64,000 nt of DNA from Mycolicibacterium moriokaense (GCF_003347205.1 NZ_QQBJ01000007.1:62001-126000), one strand, 5' to 3'. Counted from the first letter of the stretch, positions 44,442-54,061 are shown. The notes: generated from the sequence alone by a model not told the origin. Numbers and translations: made by a program.

Positions 44442-45326
44442 TCAAGCGCGTACCACGATCACCGGCGCCTTGGCCGACTGCGCGACCGAGGAGCCCACGG
44501 AGCCCAGCAGCATGCCGGGGAACCCGCCGCGGCCGTGGCTGCCGACCACGACCAACTGTGCTTGCTGCGACTCGTCGATCAGCGAGGCGGCGGGCCGGTC
44601 GCAGACGATCCGCTTGTGCACGGTGACGTCCGGGTACTGCTCGCACCAACCTGCCAGGCGTTCACCGAGCACCTCGTGGCCCTCGTCCTCGTACTCGTGC
44701 CAGTTCATCCCGATGACGGGGAAGACGCCGACGTCGCTCCACGCGTGCAGCGCGACCAGGTCGACCTGCCTGCGCGATGCCTCCTCGAACGCGAGCGCGG
44801 TCGCCTTCTCCGATGCGGGTGTCCCGTCGATCCCGAGCAACACGGGGGAGGTGTGGTCGGGTGCGCGCGATTCGTCCGTGTGCACGACGGCGACCGGGCA
44901 GTGCGCGTGATGGACCAGTCCGCTGCTGGTGGAGCCCAGCACCGCGCGGCTGATGGCGCCCATCCCGCGGCTGCCGACCACGACCATCTCTGCGTCACGG
45001 GTGGCATCGACCAGGGTTGCCACGATGTAGCCGTCGGCCACCTCGGTCTGCACGGCGACCGATTTGGACTCGTCGAAGCTGGACTGCAGCAGCTTCTCCG
45101 CCTGCTCGATGACCTGACGCGCGTTGTCCTTCTGCCAGTCGCTGAACTCATGCTGCAGGGGCCGCACGGGCCAACTCGCGACGACGGGCATGATCACGTG
45201 CATCAGGGTGATCGGGACGTCGTGACGAAGCGCCGCCTCCCGGGCGGCCCAGCGCACCGCCGCGTCCGATTCCGGGGAGCCGTCGACGGCCACCAGAATC
45301 CCGTATTTGCCTCGTTTGGGTGCCAT
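44442..45326 (-). CDS. Universal stress protein, two USP domains
   Basis: ATG at 45324-45326 has an AAGGAG site 7 bases away, giving 294 residues (a longer ATG-to-GTG extension to 45344 is not needed). Two USP domains: ILVAVDGSPESDAAVRWA...[34 protein letters not shown], then LLGIDGTPASEKAT...[25 protein letters not shown], each with the G-2x-G-9x-G-S/T ATP-binding pattern. It resembles M. tuberculosis DosR-regulated USPs such as Rv2005c/Rv2623. A 31-codon membrane peptide gene precedes it by 44 bp and DosR-type boxes lie upstream of that. Confidence 0.88.
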   Translation of the reverse strand: MAPKRGKYGILVAVDGSPESDAAVRWAAREAALRHDVPITLMHVIMPVVASWPVRPLQHEFSDWQKDNARQVIEQAEKLLQSSFDESKSVAVQTEVADGYIVATLVDATRDAEMVVVGSRGMGAISRAVLGSTSSGLVHHAHCPVAVVHTDESRAPDHTSPVLLGIDGTPASEKATALAFEEASRRQVDLVALHAWSDVGVFPVIGMNWHEYEDEGHEVLGERLAGWCEQYPDVTVHKRIVCDRPAASLIDESQQAQLVVVGSHGRGGFPGMLLGSVGSSVAQSAKAPVIVVRA

Positions 45327-45370
45327 TTCGCGCTCCTTTCCCAATGTAGCGACGAATGCTTTTGGGCCGC

Positions 45371-45466
45371 TTAGCTTTTCGAGTTGCGAGCGGTGATGTA
45401 TGTGGTGACGACGATCATCAACGCGATGATGATCGCGATCAAGACGGCGGCTGTCGGCCAGTCCAT
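45371..45466 (-). CDS. 31-residue single-span membrane peptide
   Basis: ATG at 45464-45466, preceded by GAGGAACAAGCA, and TAA at 45371-45373 encode 31 residues: a short start MDWPTAA, a hydrophobic helix VLIAIIIALMIVVTTYI and a polar end TARNSKS. The good ribosome site, near-ideal span and position between a DosR-type promoter and the USP gene support it as a real gene. It probably starts a two-gene transcript with the USP gene. Function unknown. Confidence 0.7.
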   Translation of the reverse strand: MDWPTAAVLIAIIIALMIVVTTYITARNSKS

Positions 45467-45530
45467 TGCTTGTTCCTCTCGGCGCGTGCCCTCAGAAGCA
45501 GACGCTATGGGCGCCAGGGACGGCCGGTAA

Positions 45531-45566
45531 GGGCCATTGGTCCCGCCAGGGGAAGTCGGTGGTCCC
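45531..45566 (-). promoter_or_regulatory. Tandem DosR-type boxes upstream of the membrane peptide/USP unit
   Basis: GGGCCATTGGTCCC (45531-45544) matches the DosR-box form GGGCCTTTGGTCCC at 13 of 14 positions. A weaker site AAGTCGGTGGTCCC (45553-45566, 9 of 14) lies exactly 22 bp on. The strong box is 65 bp before the peptide start. Confidence 0.7.
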
Positions 45567-45577
45567 GTTTCGGACGA

Positions 45578-46516
45578 CTACAGCTTGCGAAGCCGCAGGC
45601 GGTTGATGGAATGGTCGGCGTCCTTGCGCAGCACCAGGGTGGCGCGCGGTCGCGTCGGCAAAATGTTCTCGATCAGGTTCGGGCGGTTGATGGAATGCCA
45701 GATGTCGCTCGCCGCGAACACCGCCTGCTGATCGGTCAATGTGGAGTAGTGGTGGAAGTGCGACGCCGGGTCGGCGAACGCGCCCGCCCGCATCGACAGG
45801 AAGCGCGAGATGTACCACTGCTCGATGTCCTCGATGCGCGCGTCGACGTAGACCGAGAAGTCGAACAGGTCCGAAACCATCAGCGCCGGGCCGGTTTGCA
45901 GGACGTTGAGCCCCTCCAGGATGAGGATGTCGGGGTGTCGGATCACCTGCTTCTCCCGCGGCACGATGTCGTACAGCAGGTGCGAATACACCGGCGCGCA
46001 GACGTAGTCGGAGCCGGACTTCACCGCGGTGACGAACCGCATCAGCGCCCTGCGGTCGTAGCTCTCTGGAAAACCTTTGCGGTGCATCAGGTTTCGCCGC
46101 GTCAACTCGGCGTTGGGGTAGAGGAAACCGTCGGTCGTGACGAGGTCGACCCGCGGGTGGTGCTCCCAGCGGGCCAGCAGCGCCTGCAGCACGCGGGCGG
46201 TCGTGGACTTGCCGACGGCGACGCTGCCCGCCACACCGATGATGAACGGCACCGGTCGGTCGGGGCTCTGCTGAGGCTCGCCGAGGAACTCCGAGGTCGC
46301 CTCGAAGAGGCGCTGCCGCGCCGCGACCTGCAGGTGGATCAGGCGGGCCAGCGGTAGGTAGACCTCCTGGACCTCCAGCAGGTCGATCTTCTCGCCGAGA
46401 CCGCGCAGCTTGACCAGTTCGTCCTCGGTCAGCTTCAGCGGTGTGGACATGCGCAGCGCGCGCCATTGAGTCCGGTCGAACTCCACGTAGGGGCTCGGCT
46501 CGCTCAGCCGCGGCAT
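45578..46516 (-). CDS. coaA: Type I pantothenate kinase
   Basis: ATG at 46514-46516 gives 312 residues, the length of mycobacterial CoaA (Rv1092c). P-loop [12 protein letters not shown] (94-105), the TTDGFLYPN loop, RKGFPESYD and the C-terminal [31 protein letters not shown]. It phosphorylates pantothenate, the first and controlled step of CoA synthesis. The frame continues open upstream but only as antisense of the next gene. Confidence 0.93.
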   Translation of the reverse strand: MPRLSEPSPYVEFDRTQWRALRMSTPLKLTEDELVKLRGLGEKIDLLEVQEVYLPLARLIHLQVAARQRLFEATSEFLGEPQQSPDRPVPFIIGVAGSVAVGKSTTARVLQALLARWEHHPRVDLVTTDGFLYPNAELTRRNLMHRKGFPESYDRRALMRFVTAVKSGSDYVCAPVYSHLLYDIVPREKQVIRHPDILILEGLNVLQTGPALMVSDLFDFSVYVDARIEDIEQWYISRFLSMRAGAFADPASHFHHYSTLTDQQAVFAASDIWHSINRPNLIENILPTRPRATLVLRKDADHSINRLRLRKL

Positions 46517-46546
46517 GGCATCAGTCTTGCAGTTAGCGTGGTCGTC

Positions 46547-47767
46547 ATGGATCCCGGCACCCTCATCCGTGAATATCTGCTGCTCGGCCTGCGGTTCGAC
46601 CGGATCGAGGAAGGCTACGTGGACTCCTTCACCGGCGACCCGTCGCTGCGCGAGGCCGTTGCGTCGGAGCCCGCTCCCGATCCCGCCGACCTGGCCAGAC
46701 AGGCCGACCGGTTGATTGCGGAGCTGGCGGGCGTGCCGCGCGGGCCGGCCCACGGGGGGTTCGACGACACCCGCGCCGACTACCTCGGCGCCCATCTGCG
46801 CGCGCTGGCGTGTGCCGGAAGGAAATTCGCCGGCCGGCCCGTCGGCTTCGTCGACGAGGTGGACGCGTACTTCGACGTGCAGATCCGCAAGGGCGACCCG
46901 GATCGCTACGCCGACGCGCACGCCCGCCTCGACGAGGCCATCGGCGGCACCGGCCCGTTGGCCGAGCGGATGGCGGCCTACCGCAGCGCCGAGGAGATCC
47001 CGCCGGAGCGTCTCGAGGAGTGCATCCATGCGTTCTCCAGCGCGCTGCGCGACCGGGTGCGCGCCGAGTTCCCGCTGCCCGACAGCGAGACGATCGACTA
47101 CGAAGTCGTGACTGACAAACCGTGGTCGGGTTTCAACTACTACCTGGGCGACTACCGCTCGACCGTGGCCGTGAACGCCGACCTGCGCCAGCAGATGTCG
47201 AATCTTCCGCGCCTGGTGGCCCACGAGTCCTATCCGGGCCACCACACCGAGCACTGCCGCAAAGAATTCGGCTTGGTCCGCACCCACGGGCAGGCCGAAC
47301 AGACCCTGTTCCTGGTCAACACTCCGCAGTGCCTGATGGCCGAGGGGCTTGCCGACCTTGCGCTCTATGTCGCGATCGGCCCGAAATGGGGCGCGTGGGC
47401 CCGCGAGATCTACGCCGATCTGGGTCTGCGATTCGACGGGGAACGCGCCCAGGCGGTGTCGGAGGCCACCGCCGCGTTGGCCGACGTCCGGCAGGACGCC
47501 GCGCTGATGCTGCACGACGAACACCGCGACGTCGACGAGGTGGCGGCGTTCCTGCGCCGCTGGATGCTGGTCAACGACGAGCGGGCCAGGCAGTCGCTGC
47601 GGTTCCTGTCCTCGCCGCTGTGGCGGGCCTACACCAGCACCTACGTCGAGGGCTACCGGTTGCTTCGGGCCTGGTTGGACGACCGGCCCGCCGGCGTCAG
47701 CCTGCTCGAGCGGTTCGGCAGGCTGCTCGACGAACCCCTGATCCCCTCGGCGCTGCGCGCCGCCTGA
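46547..47767 (+). CDS. DUF885-family putative zinc metallopeptidase
   Basis: A 406-residue protein from ATG 46547, helix-rich, with the DUF885 signature [12 protein letters not shown] (HExxxPGHH), a variant zinc-peptidase motif, and a late acidic helix [16 protein letters not shown] that could provide the third ligand. Family members are predicted exopeptidases or hydrolases; substrate unknown. Divergent from coaA with 30 bp between starts. A palindrome of hairpin family 2 follows 28 bp after its stop. Confidence 0.78.
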   Translation: MDPGTLIREYLLLGLRFDRIEEGYVDSFTGDPSLREAVASEPAPDPADLARQADRLIAELAGVPRGPAHGGFDDTRADYLGAHLRALACAGRKFAGRPVGFVDEVDAYFDVQIRKGDPDRYADAHARLDEAIGGTGPLAERMAAYRSAEEIPPERLEECIHAFSSALRDRVRAEFPLPDSETIDYEVVTDKPWSGFNYYLGDYRSTVAVNADLRQQMSNLPRLVAHESYPGHHTEHCRKEFGLVRTHGQAEQTLFLVNTPQCLMAEGLADLALYVAIGPKWGAWAREIYADLGLRFDGERAQAVSEATAALADVRQDAALMLHDEHRDVDEVAAFLRRWMLVNDERARQSLRFLSSPLWRAYTSTYVEGYRLLRAWLDDRPAGVSLLERFGRLLDEPLIPSALRAA

Positions 47768-47795
47768 TCGCCCGAGCGGGCGCGCTGTCACGTCC

Positions 47796-47853
47796 TCGAT
47801 TCTGCTGACAGATCGCGATTTCACCGCATGTCATGATCTGTCAGCAGAATCGA
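47796..47853. repeat. Palindrome S2 (hairpin family 2, solo copy)
   Basis: Arms of 19 nt pair perfectly (47796-47814 with 47835-47853) and the stem extends inward with two mismatches. The left arm TCGATTCTGCTGACAGATC continues GCGA and is the L2/R2 sequence, yet there is no nuclease gene here. The inner right arm reads TCATGATC where TCGCGATC is expected, two CpG-type transitions. It lies 100 bp before glyA. Confidence 0.9.
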
Positions 47854-47953
47854 TGGTGGTGCTGGTGTATCTGTGGTCGATGAGGCAAATGAAGTTTGGC
47901 GCGCCAGGGAACCGCCGGGTTTTTCGCCGATCGCGCCGATTACGCTTGATCCC

Positions 47954-49426
47954 ATGACCGCAGACTCGTCATTGTCCGCCCCGGCCCCCGGCGCCGAGTA
48001 CGCCGACACCGCCAGCGCCGCCTACCGGGACATCCTGCAGATCATCGAGTCCGTCGAGCCGCGCATCGCCGCAGCGACGCGCAAAGAGCTTGTCGACCAA
48101 CGGGATTCGCTCAAGCTGATCGCCAGCGAGAACTACGCGTCGCCCGCGGTGTTGCTGACCATGGGCACCTGGCTGTCCGACAAGTACGCCGAGGGCACCA
48201 TCGGGCACCGCTTCTACGCCGGCTGCCAGAACGTCGACACCGTCGAGTCGGTGGCCGCCGAGCACGCCGAGGCACTGTTCGGTTCGCCACACGCCTACGT
48301 GCAACCGCATTCCGGCATCGACGCGAACCTGGTCGCGTACTGGGCGATCCTGGCCACCCGCATCGAGGCGCCCGGCCTGGCCGAGGCGGGCGTGAAGAAC
48401 GTCAACGATCTGTCGGAGGCCGACTGGGAGCAGTTGCGCGCCAAGCTCGGCAATCAGCGGCTGATGGGCATGTCGCTGGACGCCGGCGGGCACCTCACGC
48501 ACGGTTTCCGGCCCAACATCAGCGGCAAGATGTTCTACCAGCGCAGCTACGGCACCGATCCCGCGACCGGCCTGCTGGACTACGACGCGCTGGCCGCGGC
48601 CGCGCGCGAGTTCAAGCCGCTGGTCCTGGTCGGCGGCTACTCGGCGTATCCGCGCCGGGTGAACTTCGCCAAGCTGCGCGAGATCGCCGACGAGGTGGGC
48701 GCCACGCTGATGGTGGACATGGCCCACTTCGCGGGCCTGGTCGCGGGCAAGGTGTTCACCGGCGATGAGGACCCGGTGCCGCACGCCCATGTCACGACGA
48801 CCACCACCCACAAGTCGCTGCGCGGCCCACGCGGCGGGTTGGTGCTCGCCACGCCGGAGTACGCCGACGCCGTAGACAAGGGCTGCCCGATGGTGCTGGG
48901 CGGCCCGCTGAGCCACATCATGGCGGCCAAGGCCGTCGCGCTCGCCGAGGCGCGTCAGCCCTCCTTCCAGACCTACGCACAGCGGGTCGCCGACAACGCC
49001 AAAGCGCTGGCCGAGGGCTTCCTGAAGCGAGGCGCCACGCTGGTCACCGGCGGCACCGACAATCACATCGTGCTTCTCGACGTGCAGTCTTTCGGGGTGA
49101 CGGGACGCCAGGCGGAGTCGGCCCTTCTGGACTCCGGCGTCGTCACCAACCGCAACTCGATCCCCAACGACCCGAACGGAGCCTGGTACTCCAGCGGCAT
49201 CCGGTTGGGCACCCCGGCGTTGACCACCCGTGGTTTCGGGCCCGCCGAGTTCGACCGGGTGGCCGAGTTGATCGTCGACGTGCTGAGCAACACCGAACCC
49301 GCCGCGGCGTCCTCCGGACCATCCAAGGCCAAGTACAAGCTGGCCGACGGCACCGCCGACCGCGTGCACGCCGCGGCCGCCGAACTGCTCGCCGCCAACC
49401 CGCTGTACCCCGGCCTGACGCTGTAG
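47954..49426 (+). CDS. glyA: Serine hydroxymethyltransferase, long (Chlamydia-like) form
   Basis: ATG 47954 gives 490 residues, well above the ~425 of canonical bacterial GlyA. Core motifs are present: [49 protein letters not shown], the PLP lysine in [15 protein letters not shown], and [13 protein letters not shown]. An extra segment (about residues 125-165, including [31 protein letters not shown]) and a long tail match the Chlamydia-type subgroup I remember. It interconverts serine and glycine and loads tetrahydrofolate with one carbon. Position between coaA and desA2 equals glyA1 (Rv1093). Confidence 0.9.
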   Translation: MTADSSLSAPAPGAEYADTASAAYRDILQIIESVEPRIAAATRKELVDQRDSLKLIASENYASPAVLLTMGTWLSDKYAEGTIGHRFYAGCQNVDTVESVAAEHAEALFGSPHAYVQPHSGIDANLVAYWAILATRIEAPGLAEAGVKNVNDLSEADWEQLRAKLGNQRLMGMSLDAGGHLTHGFRPNISGKMFYQRSYGTDPATGLLDYDALAAAAREFKPLVLVGGYSAYPRRVNFAKLREIADEVGATLMVDMAHFAGLVAGKVFTGDEDPVPHAHVTTTTTHKSLRGPRGGLVLATPEYADAVDKGCPMVLGGPLSHIMAAKAVALAEARQPSFQTYAQRVADNAKALAEGFLKRGATLVTGGTDNHIVLLDVQSFGVTGRQAESALLDSGVVTNRNSIPNDPNGAWYSSGIRLGTPALTTRGFGPAEFDRVAELIVDVLSNTEPAAASSGPSKAKYKLADGTADRVHAAAAELLAANPLYPGLTL

Positions 49427-49484
49427 ACCGGGACACGGCCACCTGATTTCAAGAAAGGTGTGAACGTGGGTTACAGTTATTTTC

Positions 49485-50312
49485 ATGGCACAGAAACCTG
49501 TCCCTGATGCGCTGACGCTCGAGCTGGAGCCGGTGGTCGAGGAGAACCTGAACCGCCATCTGGACAGCGAGGACGTCTGGTTCGCGCACGACTATGTGCC
49601 GTTCGAGCAGGGCGAGAACTTCGCGTTCCTCGGCGGACGGGACTGGGATCCGTCGCAGGTCACGCTGCCCAAGCACATCACCGACGCGCTCGAGATCCTG
49701 CTCATTGGCAAGGACAACCTGGCCGGCTACCACCGCGAGTTCGTGTTCAGCTTCGTGCTGGAGGAGAAGTGGGGACGCTGGCTGGGCCGCTGGACCGCCG
49801 AGGAGCACCTGCACGCGATCGCGCTGCGCAACTACCTGGTCGTCACCCGTGAGATCGACCCGACCGCCAACGAGGACGTGCGCGTCGAACACGTGATGAA
49901 GGGCTACCGGGCCGACACCTACAGCCAGATCGAGCGCCTGGTGTTCATGGCGTTCTACGAGCGCTGCTATGCCACCTACTGCCGCAACGTCGAAGCCCAG
50001 ATCACCGAGCCGGTGCTCAAGGCGCTGATGGGCCGCATCGCCAAGGACGAGGAGCGGCACGAGGAGTTCTTCGGAAACCTCGTCGCACACCTGCTGGAGA
50101 GCCACCGCGACGAGACCGTCGAGGCCATCGCCGTCCGCGCCGCCGAACTCGACGTCGTCGGCGCGGACATCGACGCCTACCAGGACAAGGTGCGCACCGT
50201 GGCCGACGCGGGCATCTTCGACGAAGCCACACTGCGCGAGGTGATCTCCGGTCGAATCGCCGGGTGGGGCCTGGCAGACGAGCCCCGATTGCGTCCGGTT
50301 GTCGACGCCTAA
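49485..50312 (+). CDS. desA2: Acyl-ACP desaturase-type protein DesA2
   Basis: A 275-residue ferritin-like diiron protein from ATG 49485. Diiron ligands are suggested by EEKWGRWLGRWTAEEHLHAIAL (E-E-x-x-H) and the second motif AKDEERHEEFF (E-E-R-H), with earlier glutamates. It corresponds to Rv1094, essential in M. tuberculosis and linked to mycolic acid synthesis, where its desaturase activity is still debated. Confidence 0.9.
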   Translation: MAQKPVPDALTLELEPVVEENLNRHLDSEDVWFAHDYVPFEQGENFAFLGGRDWDPSQVTLPKHITDALEILLIGKDNLAGYHREFVFSFVLEEKWGRWLGRWTAEEHLHAIALRNYLVVTREIDPTANEDVRVEHVMKGYRADTYSQIERLVFMAFYERCYATYCRNVEAQITEPVLKALMGRIAKDEERHEEFFGNLVAHLLESHRDETVEAIAVRAAELDVVGADIDAYQDKVRTVADAGIFDEATLREVISGRIAGWGLADEPRLRPVVDA

Positions 50313-50375
50313 GTTGCCGGCCGGTTAACCCGGCGCGCCTGCACGCCACGCTTGCCATCTCGGGAGTAGCGTCGT

Positions 50376-50564
50376 TTGCGATGGCTAGCGACATGCTCTG
50401 CTGTCCGGGCGGTACCGATCGATTCGACTCGAAAGGGCCGGCCCCGGCCCTGGTGCCGCAGTGTCCGCCGAGAGGTTCGTGCGGGGCCGCGCGGGCTCCG
50501 GTCGATGACGATGCGGCCCTGGGCTGTTGAGGAATCGGCCGATTGCTCAAGGAGCGCTACGTGA
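50376..50564 (+). CDS. Candidate PhoAT antitoxin-like small ORF overlapping phoH2
   Basis: A 62-codon frame (TTG 50376, TGA 50562-50564) whose stop overlaps the GTG of phoH2 in a GTGA 4-bp overlap. In mycobacteria phoH2 is reported to be co-transcribed with a small overlapping upstream gene, phoAT. The predicted product is arginine-rich ([20 protein letters not shown]) with no recognisable domain and a weak start. The overlap is the main support; part of the 248-bp gap (50313-50375) has nothing else I can name. Confidence 0.4.
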   Translation: MRWLATCSAVRAVPIDSTRKGRPRPWCRSVRREVRAGPRGLRSMTMRPWAVEESADCSRSAT

Positions 50565-51874
50565 CCGATTCCTCCATCCGGACCTACGTTCTCGACACCT
50601 CTGTGTTGTTGTCCGATCCGTGGGCATGTACACGATTCGCCGAGCACGAAGTGGTCGTCCCGCTGGTCGTCATCAGCGAGCTGGAGGCTAAACGCCATCA
50701 TCACGAGTTGGGTTGGTTCGCCAGACAGGCGCTTCGCCTGTTCGACGATCTGCGGATCGAGCACGGACGGCTCGATCAGCCGATTCCCGTTGGGACGCAG
50801 GGCGGGACGCTGCACGTCGAGCTGAACCACAGCGACCCTTCGGTGTTGCCTGCGGGCTTCCGCACCGACACCAACGACTCGCGGATCCTGACCTGCGCAG
50901 CCAATCTGGCCGCCGAGGGTAAACGGGTCACGTTGGTGAGCAAGGACATTCCGCTGCGCGTCAAGGCCGGCGCCGTCGGTCTCGCGGCCGACGAGTACCA
51001 CGCCCAGGACGTCATCACGTCCGGCTGGACCGGCATGGACGAGATCGACGTGCCTGCCGAGGCCATCGACCAGCTGTTCGCCGACGGCGAGATCGACCTG
51101 GAGGAAGCACGTGATCTGCCGTGCCACACCGGGATCCGTCTGCTCGGCGCGAGCTCGCACGCGCTGGGCCGGGTCAACGCAGACAAGCGGGTGCAGCTGG
51201 TTCGCGGTGACCGCGAGGCGTTCGGGCTGCGCGGCCGCTCCGCCGAACAACGGGTGGCGCTCGACCTGCTTCTCGACGACTCGGTCGGCATCGTGTCGCT
51301 GGGCGGCAAGGCGGGCACCGGAAAGTCGGCTTTGGCGCTGTGCGCCGGGCTGGAAGCGGTGCTCGAACGGCGCACCCAGCGCAAGGTCGTCGTGTTCCGG
51401 CCGCTGTACGCGGTCGGTGGTCAGGACCTCGGCTACCTGCCGGGCAGCGAGAGCGAGAAGATGGGGCCGTGGGCGCAGGCCGTGTTCGACACCCTGGAAG
51501 GGCTGGCCAGCCCCGCGGTGCTCGAAGAGGTACTGTCGCGCGGCATGCTCGAGGTGCTGCCGCTCACCCACATTCGCGGCCGCTCCCTGCACGACTCGTT
51601 CGTGATCGTCGACGAGGCGCAGTCGCTGGAACGCAACGTGCTGCTGACGGTGCTCTCCCGGCTCGGCGCCGGGTCGCGGGTGGTGCTCACCCACGACGTG
51701 GCGCAGCGGGACAACCTTCGCGTCGGTAGGCACGACGGCGTCGCCGCGGTGATCGAGAAGCTGAAGGGGCATCCGCTGTTCGCCCACATCACGCTGCTGC
51801 GCAGTGAGCGCTCGCCGATCGCGGCGCTGGTCACCGAGATGCTGGAGGAAATCAGCCCCGGCGCACTGCCGTGA
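50561..51874 (+). CDS. phoH2: PhoH2: PIN-domain plus PhoH ATPase
   Basis: GTG 50561 with AAGGAG six bases upstream gives 437 residues. An N-terminal PIN ribonuclease domain (about 5-150, [11 protein letters not shown] with D12 and later TNDSRIL) is joined to a PhoH helicase/ATPase domain with Walker [12 protein letters not shown] (about 248-258) and Walker B-type FVIVDEAQS. The M. tuberculosis homologue (Rv1095) unwinds and cuts RNA. Confidence 0.92.
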   Translation: MTDSSIRTYVLDTSVLLSDPWACTRFAEHEVVVPLVVISELEAKRHHHELGWFARQALRLFDDLRIEHGRLDQPIPVGTQGGTLHVELNHSDPSVLPAGFRTDTNDSRILTCAANLAAEGKRVTLVSKDIPLRVKAGAVGLAADEYHAQDVITSGWTGMDEIDVPAEAIDQLFADGEIDLEEARDLPCHTGIRLLGASSHALGRVNADKRVQLVRGDREAFGLRGRSAEQRVALDLLLDDSVGIVSLGGKAGTGKSALALCAGLEAVLERRTQRKVVVFRPLYAVGGQDLGYLPGSESEKMGPWAQAVFDTLEGLASPAVLEEVLSRGMLEVLPLTHIRGRSLHDSFVIVDEAQSLERNVLLTVLSRLGAGSRVVLTHDVAQRDNLRVGRHDGVAAVIEKLKGHPLFAHITLLRSERSPIAALVTEMLEEISPGALP

Positions 51875-51879
51875 CCAGG

Positions 51880-51928
51880 GATTTCGGCGTGGCTGGTGGC
51901 GCCGGGCGCAACCGCGCACGCCGAAGTC
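51880..51928. repeat. Two-part hairpin after phoH2 (hairpin family 3)
   Basis: Outer arms GATTTCGGCGTG (51880-51891) and CACGCCGAAGTC (51917-51928) pair with one mismatch; inner arms GGTGGCGC (51895-51902) and GCGCAACC (51906-51913) pair with one mismatch. The outer arm shares GATTTCGGCGYG with the hairpin at 40308-40356. It is 6 bp after the phoH2 stop and 18 bp before the next start. Confidence 0.65.
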
Positions 51929-51945
51929 GCATGTAAGCTGCGGCG

Positions 51946-52827
51946 GTGCCGAAGCGACGCGACAGCAGGGCCTGGCAGTACGGCCTGATGGTGCTCGGCG
52001 TCGTCGCCGCGGTGGCTGTCGTAGTGGTCTCCCTGCTCACCGGCCACGCCACTCGTGACACCCCGGACGACGTCGACTGCTCCCACGTCAAGTGCGTGGC
52101 GCTGACGTTCGACGACGGCCCGAGCCCCTACACCGACCGGCTGCTGAAGATCCTCGAGGACAACAACGCGAAGGCGACGTTCTTTCTGATCGGCAACAAG
52201 GTGGCCGCGAATCCCGACGGCGCCAAGCGCATCGCCGAGGCGGGCATGGAAATCGGCAACCACACGTGGGAACACCCCAACATGACCGCCATCCCACCCA
52301 CGGACATCCCGGCCCAGCTGCGCAGGGCCAGCGACGCCATCGAGGCCGCGACGGGCCACCGGCCGAACCTGGTGCGCACCGCGGGCGGTCTGGTCAACGA
52401 TCGGGTGCTCGCGGAGGCCAAGAAGCAGGGATTGGCCGACATCAACTGGGACGTCATCCCTTTCGACTGGATCAACGACTCGAACATCGCCGCGACGCGC
52501 TACATGCTGATGACGCAGATCAAGCCGGGGTCGGTCGTGCTGTTCCACGACACGTACTCCAGCACAGTCGATCTGGTGTATCAGTTCATTCCCGTGCTGA
52601 AGGCCAACGGGTATCACCTGGTCACCGTCAGCCAGTTGCTCGGCCCGCGTGACCCCGGCAGCAGCTACGGCGCGCGCGACAACGGGCCGCCGGCCAACGA
52701 TCTTCGCGAGATCCCGGTGCAGGAGATCCCGTCGCTGCCGAACACGCCGTCACCGCCCCCGATGCCGAACTTCCCGATCACCGACATCCCGGGTGCCAAC
52801 TCCGGCGGGCCCAACAACGGCGCCTGA
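51946..52827 (+). CDS. NodB-type polysaccharide deacetylase (Rv1096-like)
   Basis: A 293-residue exported or membrane-anchored protein from GTG 51946: one N-terminal span (residues 15-35, MVLGVVAAVAVVVVSLL) then a NodB domain with VALTFDDGPSPYTDR (catalytic base and metal Asp), IGNHTWEHPNM (metal HxxxH) and VLFHDTYS. The usual RxPxG motif is replaced by VRTAGGLVND. A proline-rich tail follows. Rv1096 has been reported as a peptidoglycan deacetylase. A tail PPPMPNFPITDIPG may lie in the wall. Confidence 0.85.
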   Translation: MPKRRDSRAWQYGLMVLGVVAAVAVVVVSLLTGHATRDTPDDVDCSHVKCVALTFDDGPSPYTDRLLKILEDNNAKATFFLIGNKVAANPDGAKRIAEAGMEIGNHTWEHPNMTAIPPTDIPAQLRRASDAIEAATGHRPNLVRTAGGLVNDRVLAEAKKQGLADINWDVIPFDWINDSNIAATRYMLMTQIKPGSVVLFHDTYSSTVDLVYQFIPVLKANGYHLVTVSQLLGPRDPGSSYGARDNGPPANDLREIPVQEIPSLPNTPSPPPMPNFPITDIPGANSGGPNNGA

Positions 52828-52832
52828 CGGTC

Positions 52833-54056
52833 GTGGACACCAACACCGTGTTTGTGCTCACCGTTCTGGTGCTGTGCTATGCGGTGGTCTCCGGCCTGGT
52901 CAAGAAGTGGTACACCGCGCCCGCGTTGATCTTCGTGGCGTTCGGAATCATTCTGGGGCCGTTCGGCTTCCACGTGATCGACGGCGGCACCAGCACCGCG
53001 AGCTTCACCGTGACGGCGCAATTGGCGCTGACGGTCATCCTGTTCAACCAGGCCGCTGAACTCGACCTCGGCGCGGCCATCCGCCGCGGTGGTGTGACGT
53101 TCCGGCTGCTGGTGATCGGAATCCCGGTCGCCTTGCTGCTCGGCACCGGCACCGCTCTGCTGGTCCTGCCGGTGATGCCGCTGTGGGAGGCGGTCTGCCT
53201 GGCGGCGATCGTCGCGCCGACCGAGGTGGCGCTCATCGACGCGCTGCTCGACGACCGGCGCATCCCCGAGCGGATCCGGCACGCGCTGTCCACCGAGAGC
53301 GGCTTCTACGACGGCTTCGCACTCGCCGCGATGCTGGCGGCGCTGGCGCTGGCCTCCGAACAGACCGACCCGGATCTCGGTCGGTGGGGCTGGTTTCTTG
53401 TCCGCACCGAATTGGTGTCCGCGGTCGTCGGCGTGGGCATCGGGGCGGTCGGCGGCTGGATCGTCGGCCAGTCGCGGCGTCGGCAATGGATGAGCGACAC
53501 CTGGGCGCAACTGGCCACGATCGCGATCGCGCTGGTGTGCTTCGTGGTCGCCGAGCGCCTGCACGGCAGCGGCTTCGTCGCCGCCTTCGCGGGCGGGTTG
53601 GCGTTCGCATTCCTGGCCCGGCGCACCGGAACCCAACCCGACATGGCGGTCTCCGACGCGGCCGGTCAACTGTTGGAGCTGATGGTGTTCGCGATGTTCG
53701 GCGGGTACGCAGTGATCGTCGGATGGCGTGACGCCACCTGGCGGGTGGTGCTGTTCGCCGTCGTCGCGCTGTTCGTCGTTCGCCTCATCGCGGTGTCGCT
53801 GGCTCTGCTTCGCAGCGACGTCCCGTGGCACGAGCGCGCCTTCATCGGCTGGTTCGGCCCGCGCGGGATCGGCACGCTGGTGCTCGGCCTGCTGATGGTC
53901 GAGCGCGGCGAGATCGAGCAGGCGCCGCTGATCACCCAGGTGGTCGCCGTGGCCGTGACACTGAGCCTGGTGGTGCACAGCGCGACCGCATGGGCGGGCA
54001 TCCGCTGGCTCGGTTCCCGAACGGGCGCAACGGAAGCGACACCGGCGTCGGGCTGA
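52833..54056 (+). CDS. Cation:proton antiporter (CPA/NhaP-like)
   Basis: A 407-residue membrane protein from GTG 52833, 5 bp after the deacetylase stop, with about 12 spans. CPA-family features: LILPVMPLWEAVCLAAIVAPTEVALIDALL, where the Asp of the transport site is in the span, and HERAFIGWFGPRGIGTLVLGLL. It probably exchanges Na+ or K+ for H+; ion choice is inferred only. Confidence 0.85.
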   Translation: MDTNTVFVLTVLVLCYAVVSGLVKKWYTAPALIFVAFGIILGPFGFHVIDGGTSTASFTVTAQLALTVILFNQAAELDLGAAIRRGGVTFRLLVIGIPVALLLGTGTALLVLPVMPLWEAVCLAAIVAPTEVALIDALLDDRRIPERIRHALSTESGFYDGFALAAMLAALALASEQTDPDLGRWGWFLVRTELVSAVVGVGIGAVGGWIVGQSRRRQWMSDTWAQLATIAIALVCFVVAERLHGSGFVAAFAGGLAFAFLARRTGTQPDMAVSDAAGQLLELMVFAMFGGYAVIVGWRDATWRVVLFAVVALFVVRLIAVSLALLRSDVPWHERAFIGWFGPRGIGTLVLGLLMVERGEIEQAPLITQVVAVAVTLSLVVHSATAWAGIRWLGSRTGATEATPASG

Positions 54057-54061
54057 TCGGC

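Noticed and set aside
44442-45344. Longer start for the USP gene at 45344
   Set aside because: The ATG at 45326 has an AAGGAG site at good distance; the extension would include that site as coding sequence.
46517-47824. Upstream extension of the coaA frame
   Set aside because: It runs antisense through the DUF885 gene; CoaA similarity starts at ATG 46514-46516.
47854-47953. Glycine riboswitch upstream of glyA
   Set aside because: No conserved glycine aptamer core or tandem aptamer was visible; only the solo palindrome precedes glyA.
47969-49486. 505-codon minus-strand frame across glyA
   Set aside because: Codon-mirror shadow of glyA; no recognisable protein.
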